Of a stretch of DNA of 64,000 nucleotides, positions 8,669 to 16,670 are shown one piece after another. Position numbers and translations under genes: made by a program. The notes beneath the pieces were generated by a model, which saw nothing but the letters and a program-made list of their open reading frames with translations, was not told the DNA's origin and did not search any database. How positions within the stretch are numbered: position 1 is the stretch's first letter; each line of letters starts with the position of its first letter. The stretch comes from Solwaraspora sp. WMMD791 (GTDB lineage: Bacteria > Actinomycetota > Actinomycetes > Mycobacteriales > Micromonosporaceae): NCBI RefSeq assembly GCF_029581195.1, contig NZ_CP120737.1, positions 5,061,001-5,125,000 of the forward strand. The letters run 5' to 3'.

Positions 8669-10164
8669 TCGAGTTCGGTACCGCCCAGCGCCCATTCCGG
8701 CCGTCGACGAACGGTGCCAGCCGGGTGGAGGCCGCCGCACCGGGCATGGTCGAACGCCTGCTGGCGCGCCACGACCAGGTCGCGGCCGCCACCGTCGTAC
8801 CAGGCGAGCGTGGACCGGTCGCATACGTGGTGCCCGTCGCCGAGATCAACAGCGGCGGCGAGGAAGTGATCCACCGGCAACTCGACGAGTGGCAGCAGAT
8901 TTACGACCGGCTCTACCGATCCTCCGCGGGCTCGCGGTTCGGCGAAAATTTTGACGGCTGGATCAGCAGCTACACCCGCCAACCCATCGCGCTCGACGAG
9001 ATGCGCGAGTGGCGGGCGGCGACCGTCTCCCGGGTCCGGGCTCTCGAGCCGCGTCGGGTGCTGGAAATCGGTGTCGGCAGCGGGCTGCTCCTGGCCCACC
9101 TCGCCGCCGACTGCGAGGCGTACTGGGGCACCGACCTCTCCTCGGCCGCTGTGGAGGAGCTCCGTCGGCAGGTCGCTGCCGATGCCGACATCGCCGACCG
9201 AGTCGAGCTGCGCGCCCAGGGGGCCGACCGAATCGACGGGCTGCCGACCGGGTACTTCGACACCATCGTGATCAACTCGGTCGTCCAACTCTTCCCGCAC
9301 CAGCGTTACCTCAGCGCTGTGATAAACCGGGCGCTTACCCTGCTGGTCGACGGGGGGGCGATCTTCCTCGGCGACATCCGGGACCTACGAGCGGCACCGG
9401 TCCTGCACGCCGCTGTCGCCGTCGGCCGCTCCCGCACCACCGAACCAGCGGTCGTCCAGCACCTCGCCCGAAAGGGCGAGAACCTGGATGAGGAACTGCT
9501 GGTACGCCCAGAGTTCTTCACCATGCTGCCGGCCGCCAACCCGGCTGTCGCCGCCGTCGACGTGCGACTCAAGGCTGGTCGATACCACAACGAACTGTCC
9601 CGCTATCGGTACGACGTGGTCTTGCACAAGGCACCTCGGGCCGTCGTCGACCTCTCGGAGAACCCCGTCTGGCGCTGGGAAGTCGACATCGACGACGTCG
9701 ACGCACTCACGTCTGGTCTGACCGGCACCGCCGTGCGGGTGCTGCACATCCCCAACGCGCGGGTGGCGGCCGAAACGGCGGTCTGGCGAGCCCTGCGCCA
9801 AGGCAACCTGCCGTATGCCCGAGAGCTGCTGGCTGGCGGCGTCCGAGGCCTCGACCCGGAAATCTTCGGCGAGCAGGTGAGCTCCGCGACCGGGTTCGCC
9901 TGCGTCCTGACCCTCTGCCCGGAGCACGTCGACCACTTCGAGGCCGTGCTCCTGCCCCCAGGTTCCCCGGACGCGACGGTCGGCGGGACGTACCGGACAC
10001 CAGCAATCCTGGATCAGCCGCTCGCGATGGTACCGGCAGCAGCTCACCGCGCAGACCTGCTCGCCACCCGCCTGGCCGAGTGGCTGCGGGCGCACCTGCC
10101 CGCTGACGCCGGCCCCATCGACGTCGTGGTCGTCGACGAACTCCCGACACCGGCTGCCCATTGA
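8665..10164 (+). CDS. Orphan NRPS N-methyltransferase (excised A8-MT-A9 region)
   Basis: The 499-residue product looks like the N-methyltransferase insertion of an NRPS adenylation domain, cut free as its own gene. Residues 28-58 (VERLLARHDQVAAATVVP to VAYVVP) match the small adenylation subdomain just after motif A8. Residues 75-335 form the methyltransferase, with DEWQQIYDRLY, NFDGWISSY, SAM motif VLEIGVGSGLLLAHLA (132-147) and INSVVQLFPHQRYL, ending in LSRYRYDVVLHK. The C-terminal part returns to the adenylation subdomain (LAEWLRAHLP to VVVDELPTP) but stops just where motif A10, with its catalytic lysine, should begin. It therefore cannot adenylate by itself and should act in trans on the aminoacyl carrier protein. 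Direct methylation of the phenazine is a weaker alternative. The ATG overlaps the LuxC-like stop by four bases. Confidence 0.85.
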   Translation: MIEFGTAQRPFRPSTNGASRVEAAAPGMVERLLARHDQVAAATVVPGERGPVAYVVPVAEINSGGEEVIHRQLDEWQQIYDRLYRSSAGSRFGENFDGWISSYTRQPIALDEMREWRAATVSRVRALEPRRVLEIGVGSGLLLAHLAADCEAYWGTDLSSAAVEELRRQVAADADIADRVELRAQGADRIDGLPTGYFDTIVINSVVQLFPHQRYLSAVINRALTLLVDGGAIFLGDIRDLRAAPVLHAAVAVGRSRTTEPAVVQHLARKGENLDEELLVRPEFFTMLPAANPAVAAVDVRLKAGRYHNELSRYRYDVVLHKAPRAVVDLSENPVWRWEVDIDDVDALTSGLTGTAVRVLHIPNARVAAETAVWRALRQGNLPYARELLAGGVRGLDPEIFGEQVSSATGFACVLTLCPEHVDHFEAVLLPPGSPDATVGGTYRTPAILDQPLAMVPAAAHRADLLATRLAEWLRAHLPADAGPIDVVVVDELPTPAAH

Positions 10165-10196
10165 ACTGAGGCTATTAACAGGAAGGAAGGAACACC

Positions 10197-10685
10197 GTGT
10201 CCGCCAACGGCTCGAAGTGCGACCCGAACGACGAGACCTCGGTGCGTGCGCACAACCGCACCATCGTCGAGCGCTACATGAACACTCGGGGCCAAGATCG
10301 GCTCCGGCGCCACCTGCTGTTCGCCGAGGACGGCACCGGTGGGCTCTGGACCACCGAAAGCGGTGCGCCCATCGTCATAAGTGGACGAAATCGGCTCGGT
10401 GAGCATGCGGTCTGGTCCCTGCGCTGTTTTCCCGACTGGGTATGGACTAACATCGAAATCTATGACACTCAGGATCCGGAACGTTTCTGGGTGGAGTGCG
10501 ACGGTGAGGGCAAGATTCTCTTTCCGGGTTACCCGGAGGGGCACTACCAGAACCACTTCCTGCACTTCTTCCGTTTCGAGAACGGGTGGATCAAGCAGCA
10601 GCGCGAGTTCATGAATCCATGCCAGCAGTTCCGCGCCCTGGGCATCGCGGTGCCCGAGATCGTCCGGGAGGGGATACCCACCTGA
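10197..10685 (+). CDS. phzB: PhzB (PhzA/B-type), phenazine ring-condensation enzyme
   Basis: PhzA/B proteins are small SnoaL-like enzymes that catalyse the condensation of two PhzF-derived aminoketones into the tricyclic phenazine precursor. The 162-residue sequence matches PhzB along its length: RGQDRLRRHLLFAEDGTGG, EHAVWSLRCFPDW, FWVECDGEGKILFPGYPEG and the C-terminal REFMNPCQQFRALGI to VREGIPT. Only one copy is visible, as in other actinomycete clusters; pseudomonads have a tandem phzA-phzB. The GTG start has a strong AGGAAGGA site. The gene is separated from phzEFG by about 7.6 kb of tailoring genes, which is unlike the compact phzABCDEFG order. Confidence 0.95.
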   Translation: MSANGSKCDPNDETSVRAHNRTIVERYMNTRGQDRLRRHLLFAEDGTGGLWTTESGAPIVISGRNRLGEHAVWSLRCFPDWVWTNIEIYDTQDPERFWVECDGEGKILFPGYPEGHYQNHFLHFFRFENGWIKQQREFMNPCQQFRALGIAVPEIVREGIPT

Positions 10686-10724
10686 TCCGAGCCAGCATCG
10701 GCCCGACCCAGTGAGGAACCAGCC

Positions 10725-11957
10725 GTGCCACCTGACGTTGTCACCGTAGCCCATCAGCAGCCCGAATGGCCCGACCCAGACCAGGCCCGACAGGTCCGAA
10801 ACTTCCTGCGCACCTGCCCGGTCCTGGTCGGCCCCGACGACGTGCTCGCGCTCCGTGCCTTTCTTGGCCGCGTCGCCGCTGGCGAGGCGTACGTCCTCCA
10901 GGCCGGAGACTGCGCCGAGCCCACCGAGGAATGCGACGCCACTCACGTTCGTCGCAAGATGGAGCTCATCAACCTGATGGCGGCGACGATGAGGGAGCGG
11001 CTGCCTTGCCCGGTGCTGCGGGTCGGTCGGATCGCCGGGCAGTTCACCAAACCCCGGTCCAACCCCACCGAGACAGTCGGTGGGCTCACCCTGCCAGCGT
11101 ACCGTGGGCACTTGGTCAATGGGCCAAATCCTGACGCGACGAGCCGGCAGCCGGATCCACTGCGGATCATCTCCGGCTACGCGGCGGCCGGCGGCGGCAT
11201 GAGCCACCTGGGCTGGCCCCGGCCCGAGCCGCTGACCTGGTCCACGATCGAATCTGCGGTCTGGAGTAGTCACGAGGCGCTGTTGCTCGACTACGAAATG
11301 CCGCTGACCCGGGAGATGCCCGACGGGCGGCGGTGGCTCGGTTCCACCCACTGGCCGTGGATCGGTAACCGTACTCGCCAACTGGACGGGGCCCATGTCG
11401 CGCTGATGTCCAGCATCGTCAACCCCGTCGCCTGCAAAGTCGGCCCGGGGATGGATCCGACGGAGCTCGTAGCACTCTGCGACCGGCTCGACCCCCGCCG
11501 CGAACCCGGACGCCTGACGCTGATCACCCGTATGGGGGCTGACCGGATCGCCAACGAACTACCCCGGCTGGTCCAGCGGGTACGCGCGGCCGGCCACCCG
11601 GTGATCTGGCTCTGCGATCCGATGCACGGCAACACGGTTCTCGCGACAGGCGGTCGCAAGACTCGCACGCTGACGGCGATGACCCGGGAGGTGCAGCTCT
11701 TCACCGAGGCAGTCGCCCAGGCCGGAGGTGTCGCCGGCGGCCTGCACCTGGAGGTGACCCCGCAGGACGTCACCGAGTGTGTCGCCAGTGATAGCGAGTT
11801 GGCGCAGGTCGCTGGTCCCTACACCAGCTATTGCGACCCCCGACTCAACCCGCAGCAGGCGGTCGCCCTGGTGCAGGCCTGGTCCCCGGCGCGCCGACTG
11901 GCGCCGGCAACGGTCGGACCAAACAACACCACCCACCCCACCAGCGACCTTCGATGA
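10725..11957 (+). CDS. phzC: PhzC, class II (plant-type) DAHP synthase
   Basis: PhzC makes 3-deoxy-D-arabino-heptulosonate 7-phosphate from erythrose 4-phosphate and phosphoenolpyruvate. It feeds the shikimate pathway for phenazine production, typically escaping feedback control. The 410-residue protein has the class II signatures LQAGDCAEPTEE, RVGRIAGQFTKPRSNPTE, HWPWIGNRTRQ, NPVACKVGPGM, ITRMGADRI, WLCDPMHGNT and the metal-binding GGLHLEVTPQDVTEC. The GTG start is preceded by GTGAGGA 8 bases upstream. It follows phzB by 39 bases and the downstream methyltransferase starts 10 bases later, so these genes form the tail of the forward operon. Confidence 0.95.
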   Translation: MPPDVVTVAHQQPEWPDPDQARQVRNFLRTCPVLVGPDDVLALRAFLGRVAAGEAYVLQAGDCAEPTEECDATHVRRKMELINLMAATMRERLPCPVLRVGRIAGQFTKPRSNPTETVGGLTLPAYRGHLVNGPNPDATSRQPDPLRIISGYAAAGGGMSHLGWPRPEPLTWSTIESAVWSSHEALLLDYEMPLTREMPDGRRWLGSTHWPWIGNRTRQLDGAHVALMSSIVNPVACKVGPGMDPTELVALCDRLDPRREPGRLTLITRMGADRIANELPRLVQRVRAAGHPVIWLCDPMHGNTVLATGGRKTRTLTAMTREVQLFTEAVAQAGGVAGGLHLEVTPQDVTECVASDSELAQVAGPYTSYCDPRLNPQQAVALVQAWSPARRLAPATVGPNNTTHPTSDLR

Positions 11958-11967
11958 AGGAGAAGAA

Positions 11968-12657
11968 ATGGCTGGCTACGACTTCCAATCGGCCGACTTC
12001 GACGCCGCATACCGTGGCCAAGACCTGCTGCCCGGGGCGGGCATCACCCGCGTGCCCTGGGACATCGCCGAGGCACAGTCGGCGGTGATCGAAATGGAGC
12101 GCGCTGGATGGTTCCGCGGCCGGGTGCTGGATGTCGGGTGCGGACTCGGTGACAACGCGATCTTCCTGGCAGGGCGCGGATATGAGACGACCGCCGTGGA
12201 CGCCGCCCCGAGCGCAATCGAGGAGGCACGCCGCCGTGCCGGTGATCGACCGGTTGAGTTCGCGATTGCCGACGCGACGCACCTGGCCGGGTACGAGGGC
12301 GGCTTCGACACGGCGCTGGACAGCGCCTTCTACCACACCCTCACCGCCGAGGACCGTTCTCGATACCTCATCGCCCTGCACCGGGCGACCCGGGCCGGCG
12401 CTCACCTGAACATGCTTTGCTTCGCAGACGTACCCGGAGGGATGCCGGCCCCACTCGCGGTCACCGAGGCGGACGTGCGGACAGGGCTGACCGCAGGGGG
12501 CTGGCGGGTCGTGCACATGTCCCGTGCCGAGTACGCCGGGCTGGCCGCGCCTATGCAGACGTTCTTCGAGCGGCTCGGCCGACATCCGAAGCTCGACCAG
12601 CGGGGCCGGACCCGCCTGCCGGTGTGGCTAATCCGGGCCGAGCGGGTCGAGGCGTGA
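11968..12657 (+). CDS. Class I SAM-dependent methyltransferase
   Basis: The 229-residue product has SAM-binding motif I VLDVGCGLGDNAIFLAGRG, the acidic loop TTAVDAAPSAIEEA and motif IV region FDTALDSAFYHTL. It resembles small-molecule O- or N-methyltransferases of the DUF/thiopurine-like class. As part of the phz transcript it is a candidate for methylating a phenazine hydroxyl or ring nitrogen; griseoluteic-acid-type compounds carry a methoxy group, but no hydroxylase dedicated to making that phenol is visible here. An AAGGAGAAG site precedes the ATG. The TGA overlaps the GTG of the next gene. Confidence 0.85.
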   Translation: MAGYDFQSADFDAAYRGQDLLPGAGITRVPWDIAEAQSAVIEMERAGWFRGRVLDVGCGLGDNAIFLAGRGYETTAVDAAPSAIEEARRRAGDRPVEFAIADATHLAGYEGGFDTALDSAFYHTLTAEDRSRYLIALHRATRAGAHLNMLCFADVPGGMPAPLAVTEADVRTGLTAGGWRVVHMSRAEYAGLAAPMQTFFERLGRHPKLDQRGRTRLPVWLIRAERVEA

Positions 12658-13031
12658 ACGCGAGGGGCGTGGGCCGTCGCGCGTTCCCGGTCATCTACAC
12701 CGACCAAGTGTCGGCGCTGGCGGCCTTCTACGAGTTGCTCGGATTCGTCAGGCACATCCAACATCCTCCGGCGGGTCCCGTACGCTTCGTGGCTTTGCGC
12801 CGGGACGCGGCCGAGGTGGGCGTCGCCGCAACCGACGGTACGGCGCGACGGGCAGGTTCTGGTCCTGTCGAAATGTTCGTCTTCGTCGACGCGGTCGACG
12901 AACTGGTTGACGAGTTGCGTGCGCGGGGCGTGCCGGTACTGCGCGAACCGGCGGACACGCCCTGGGGTGAACGGGTAGCCCAGGTCGGTGACCCGGATGG
13001 CAACCCGGTCGCCCTCGCGGCCCCTGCCTGA
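12654..13031 (+). CDS. Glyoxalase/bleomycin-resistance-fold protein, EhpR-like
   Basis: This 125-residue vicinal-oxygen-chelate protein shows the duplicated beta-alpha-beta-beta-beta pattern: VIYTDQVSALAAFYELLGF at the start and a C-terminal repeat ending VAQVGDPDGNPVALAAPA. The metal-binding His/Glu set of true glyoxalases is not obvious, which fits a binding role. EhpR of the griseoluteic acid cluster has this fold and size and gives self-resistance by binding the phenazine. The position at the end of the phz transcript with a four-base GTGA overlap makes a sequestration protein the best guess; a ring-cleaving dioxygenase is less likely at this size. Confidence 0.8.
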   Translation: MNARGVGRRAFPVIYTDQVSALAAFYELLGFVRHIQHPPAGPVRFVALRRDAAEVGVAATDGTARRAGSGPVEMFVFVDAVDELVDELRARGVPVLREPADTPWGERVAQVGDPDGNPVALAAPA

Positions 13032-13097
13032 CCTCTGGCCGCCGCCTCGGCCCCCACCCCGCACGGCGGAGTGCCCTCCCACCGTCAGGCAGAGGGA

Positions 13098-14597
13098 TCA
13101 GCCCTCGGCCGGAACCGGCTCTTCGGCGGTCTGTGCCGGAGAGCCGGGGGGCTCGGCTGGCCGCGCGGTCATCAGAAGACACGCCACGGCGCCGACCAGC
13201 AGCACCGCGAGTAGTAGGTAGAACGCGGCGGCAGCGGCGTCCGCGAGGTCCTGCGGCGGCAGTCCGTCTCCGGCTCCGAACACCCCGGCCGGCTCCGCCG
13301 TACCTGTGAGCTGGGCCTGCAACAGAACGCCAACTGCAGCGCTGCCCAGAACGCTACCGACCTGGCGGACCGTGTTGTACGTGCCGGAGGCGACCCCCAT
13401 CAGCGGGCCGGGCATGCCGCTCATGGCGACGTTCGCCATGGCGGAGAAGCCACCGCCGGTGCCTAGACCCGCCACGAAGAGACCAAGCACCACCCACGAC
13501 AGGCTCACGCCCGGCCGGGAGGCTGCGGCCAGGATCCCGATCCCCGTGGCGAAGAGCAGAAATGAGGTCAGCACCACCCAGCGGCCGCTGATCCGGTCGG
13601 AGAGCACCCCGGCGATCGGACCCGCGACGATCCCGGAGACCGCCATCGCCACCAGGGTCAGCCCGGTGTCCCGGGCGGACATCCCGAGCACGGACTGGAG
13701 GAAGAGGGACAGCGGAAGGTACATCCCGGTCAATGCGAACGCGATCGAGACCGCCGCGATCGAGGCACCGCTGAAGTTGCGCCGCCGGAAGACCGTCAGC
13801 GGCATGAGCGGGTCGTTCGAACCGGCCCGCTGCCACCAGGCGAAGACCGCCAACAGCAGCACCCCGACGACGATCAGGCCGGTGATCGTGACTGGGCCGA
13901 AGACCCGCCCCCAGCCGTAGCGATCGCCGTTCTGCAACCCGAATACCAGCGAGAAGAGACCCAGAGCGGAGAGCAAGGTGCCGACGAGGTCGAACCGCCG
14001 CTGGCGGCGCGGCTGCCCACCAGGCACTAGCAGGACCGTCAGCACCACCCCGAGCAGCCCAATGGGCAAGTTGATCAGAAAGATCCACTGCCAGCCGCCT
14101 GCAGCGACCAGGAAACCCCCAGCGAGCGGCCCCACGATGCTCGCCAGCCCGGCCACCGCGCCCCACGCGCCGAGCGCAGCACCCCGTCGGTTCTCGGGAA
14201 ACAACGTGCCGATGAACGCCATCGTCTGCGGTGCCATCAGCGCGGCGCCGAGGCCCTGAACGGTGCGGGCGGCGATCAGCTCCGTGGCGCTATTGGCCAG
14301 CCCGCAGAAGAGCGACGCGCTAGTGAAAACCACCATGCCGGCCAGGAAGACCGGCTTGCGCCCGAGTCGGTCACCCAGCCTGCCGGCAAAGAGCAACGGG
14401 ACCGCATACGCGAGCAGATACGTGCTGTTGACCCAGACAATCTCGTGTAGACCGGCCGACAGGTCGATGAGCATATCGGGAATGGCCACGTTCACGATGG
14501 TGATGTCCATCATGATCAAGAAAAACCCGATGCAGAGCGCCGAAAGAGCGGCCCAAGGATTCGTCCTGCAGATGGCAGGGCGCGCGGCCGCGCTCAT
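13098..14597 (-). CDS. MFS drug exporter, DHA2 (14-TM) family
   Basis: The 499-residue membrane protein has the EmrB/QacA-type N-terminus (ALSALCIGFFLIMMDITIVN), the loop motif LLFAGRLGDRLGRKPVFLAG and the motif C-like AGLASIVGPLAGGFLV. The hydrophobicity pattern fits 14 membrane helices. DHA2 transporters export drugs by proton antiport. Beside a phenazine cluster this is the likely product exporter. The gene lies on the reverse strand, converging on the glyoxalase gene with 67 bases between them, and its ATG overlaps the stop of the oxidase gene upstream (ATGA). The exporter and oxidase therefore form a two-gene operon. Confidence 0.9.
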   Translation of the reverse strand: MSAAARPAICRTNPWAALSALCIGFFLIMMDITIVNVAIPDMLIDLSAGLHEIVWVNSTYLLAYAVPLLFAGRLGDRLGRKPVFLAGMVVFTSASLFCGLANSATELIAARTVQGLGAALMAPQTMAFIGTLFPENRRGAALGAWGAVAGLASIVGPLAGGFLVAAGGWQWIFLINLPIGLLGVVLTVLLVPGGQPRRQRRFDLVGTLLSALGLFSLVFGLQNGDRYGWGRVFGPVTITGLIVVGVLLLAVFAWWQRAGSNDPLMPLTVFRRRNFSGASIAAVSIAFALTGMYLPLSLFLQSVLGMSARDTGLTLVAMAVSGIVAGPIAGVLSDRISGRWVVLTSFLLFATGIGILAAASRPGVSLSWVVLGLFVAGLGTGGGFSAMANVAMSGMPGPLMGVASGTYNTVRQVGSVLGSAAVGVLLQAQLTGTAEPAGVFGAGDGLPPQDLADAAAAAFYLLLAVLLVGAVACLLMTARPAEPPGSPAQTAEEPVPAEG

Positions 14598-15958
14598 GCC
14601 AGCTCCAGGTTCTGATTGCGGCGGAAGATGTTGGCGGGGTCGTGGACCTTCTTGAGAGCGACCAGACGGTGCAGGATGTCCGGCTCGTACAGCTCAGAGC
14701 GGAGATCGGTCGGATTCCGTCGGCCGTAGATGAAGTTGAGCGAACGGCCCAGCGTCCGGGGCGCAACCCGCTCGAAGAGGTGCTCGTGCAGCTCGCGGAC
14801 CCGCGTCGCATCCGCACCATCGAGCGGGGAGAGCACGCGCAGGATGTATTGCGCCGAGCGGAACGACACCGCGTTGGGGACGGCGGGCTGCCGAGCAAGC
14901 GCGCCGCCAAGGTGCCGTAGGTCGACGATGCACGGCACCTCGGCGGCGGGCCCCACCAGCTCCCGCACTGCCAGCAGGTCCTGCGGATCGAGATCCTCCA
15001 AGAGGACGCTGTTGCCGTCATAGGCGTGCGGGAAGTTCGGCTCACGATAGACAGATCCCGCCTTCCGGTAGGGCAACTCGCCGAGGTGCTCGACGATGGG
15101 CGGTGCCACGTCGAGCCACGGCCGGACCAACTCCGCCCCGCCAGCCAGGTCGGTCGTGGCGAACCTGACGTGCACGACGTGCCGCCCGCGCAAGGGTTCG
15201 GGGAAGGCCGGCAGGTCCGGGTAGCCGATCATGCCCAGCGAGGCGGTGATCGTCTCGGGCACCCGCGTCGTCCAGCTGTGAAAGAAGCTCAGCAGGGCCT
15301 CGGCGTGTACGGAGTCGAAGTAGATTCCACCGCCGTAGATCGAGCCGACCGGCGCGAGCGCGATCTCGATCCTGGTCACCACGCCGAAGTTGTCTCGCCC
15401 GCCCCGAATGGCCCAGAACAGGTCGACGTCCTCCGCGTCCACCCGGCGTAGCTCACCGTCCGCCGTGACCACATCAAGCGCGCGTACGTGGTCGGCAGCG
15501 TAGCCGAACTCACGCGCGAGCAGCCCAATCCCGCCGGCTAGGGTGTAGCCCGCGACCCCGACGTGACCGGCCGAACCGCTCGGCGGCACCAACCCATGCG
15601 GCTCTGCCGCTGCAACCACTTGGTCCCAGCGGGCACCCGGGCCGATCCGCGCCAACCCAGACTCCGGATCGACCTCGACGGCGTCCATCCGCCGGGTGGA
15701 GACCAGCACGCCGCCCTCATCCGGAACAGTCAGGCCGTGGCCGGTGGCCTGCACGGCGACCGGCAGATCCAGTGCCGCGGCAGCGCGCACGGCGGCGCAG
15801 ACATCGGTGGCCCCACGCGCTCGCACAACGATCGCCGACTGGTGGCGCAGCCCGGTCTGGAACCCGGTCACCTCATCGTCGTAGCCGTCCATACCAGGCC
15901 GCAGGACCGAGCCGTCGAGCCCTGTCAGTAGTTCCGCCAATCGATCATCGAAGCTCAT
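14594..15958 (-). CDS. FAD-linked (BBE-like) oxidase
   Basis: The 454-residue protein belongs to the berberine-bridge-enzyme/PCMH oxidases. The N-terminal FAD domain contains VQATGHGLTVPDEGGVLV, whose His is in the position used for 8-alpha-histidyl FAD. Further on are AGHVGVAGYTLAGGIGLLAREFGYAAD and WAIRGGRDNFGVVT. The usual second (6-S-cysteinyl) attachment Cys is not seen, so a single covalent link is expected. The C-terminal BBE segment reads NFIYGRRNPTDLR to KVHDPANIFRRNQN. These enzymes use O2 to oxidise alcohols or C-N bonds; here it could aromatise or oxidise a phenazine during export (inference). I start at MSFDD because GGGAGA lies just upstream; the frame is open 34 codons further. 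Confidence 0.87.
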   Translation of the reverse strand: MSFDDRLAELLTGLDGSVLRPGMDGYDDEVTGFQTGLRHQSAIVVRARGATDVCAAVRAAAALDLPVAVQATGHGLTVPDEGGVLVSTRRMDAVEVDPESGLARIGPGARWDQVVAAAEPHGLVPPSGSAGHVGVAGYTLAGGIGLLAREFGYAADHVRALDVVTADGELRRVDAEDVDLFWAIRGGRDNFGVVTRIEIALAPVGSIYGGGIYFDSVHAEALLSFFHSWTTRVPETITASLGMIGYPDLPAFPEPLRGRHVVHVRFATTDLAGGAELVRPWLDVAPPIVEHLGELPYRKAGSVYREPNFPHAYDGNSVLLEDLDPQDLLAVRELVGPAAEVPCIVDLRHLGGALARQPAVPNAVSFRSAQYILRVLSPLDGADATRVRELHEHLFERVAPRTLGRSLNFIYGRRNPTDLRSELYEPDILHRLVALKKVHDPANIFRRNQNLELA

Positions 15959-16219
15959 CCGAGAGTCTCCCAGGGATTGCCTACAAGAGTTCGGCCACAG
16001 CACGGCCCGCGAGTCTAATTCTCGGCAGACAAGACTGAAATGTCCAAGAGCGATCAGCACTGGAGCTTAGAACCAATGGTTATAGCGCCTCGGGTAGTGC
16101 CTGTTCCATCGGCGCCGCGCTTGTGGTACGGCGGGATTTGGCGCTATTCTGGAAAAGGTCGGAGTTGGCCCGGATACCGGTAACATGAAGATGTCGGGCG
16201 TGAAAAGTGAGGAGAGGTC
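15959..16219. promoter_or_regulatory. Divergent intergenic region between oxidase and SnoaL-like gene
   Basis: This 261-base gap separates the reverse-strand oxidase/exporter operon from the forward SnoaL-like gene and must contain both promoters. It is less GC-rich than its surroundings. A short perfect inverted repeat (AACCA/TGGTT, 16071-16081) lies near the middle and could bind a regulator, though it is too short to be convincing. No regulator gene for the phenazine cluster is found in the window. Confidence 0.35.
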
Positions 16220-16585
16220 ATGTCGGAGTACGAGAAGGCGATGCGGCCCGAGGACATCACGCGGCTCTTCGTCGAGCGATCCAACGCGGGTGACGCGGCC
16301 GGCGTCGCCGCGCTGTACGAGGAGGACGCCGTGATGGCTTATCCTCCCGGCGGTCGTACGGTTGGCCGTGAGGCGATCCGGGAGCTGTGGGAGAAGGTGC
16401 TGGCCAACCGGCCGCACTTTGAGCCCGAGGAGCCGCTGCCGACGTTGGTCAGCGGAGACATCGCGCTCACCTCGACGCCGCCGAAGGACGGAGCCGGGGC
16501 GCGCGCCCAGGTCGTCCGGCGGCAACCGGACGGCAGCTGGTTGCGCCTGCTCGACCAGCCCGAGTTCGTCCAGCCGGGCACCTGA
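16220..16585 (+). CDS. SnoaL/NTF2-like small protein
   Basis: This 121-residue protein has the SnoaL-like/SgcJ pattern: RLFVERSNAGDAAGVAALYEEDAVMAYPPG followed by a VGREAIRELWEKVL segment and a strand-rich C-terminus. NTF2-fold proteins bind small ligands, and some are cyclases or hydrolases in biosynthetic clusters. GAGGAG precedes the ATG. The position at the edge of the phenazine region, beside a decayed O-methyltransferase, makes a former or accessory tailoring role possible, but nothing in the sequence fixes a reaction. Confidence 0.75.
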   Translation: MSEYEKAMRPEDITRLFVERSNAGDAAGVAALYEEDAVMAYPPGGRTVGREAIRELWEKVLANRPHFEPEEPLPTLVSGDIALTSTPPKDGAGARAQVVRRQPDGSWLRLLDQPEFVQPGT

Positions 16586-16670
16586 CCGAGGTCGTCTGCA
16601 GTGGCGTGCGATCGAACAGCTCGACGCCGAGGGAGCCAGGCCGGTCGTCTCAGCGCGGCTGGCCCTCAAC

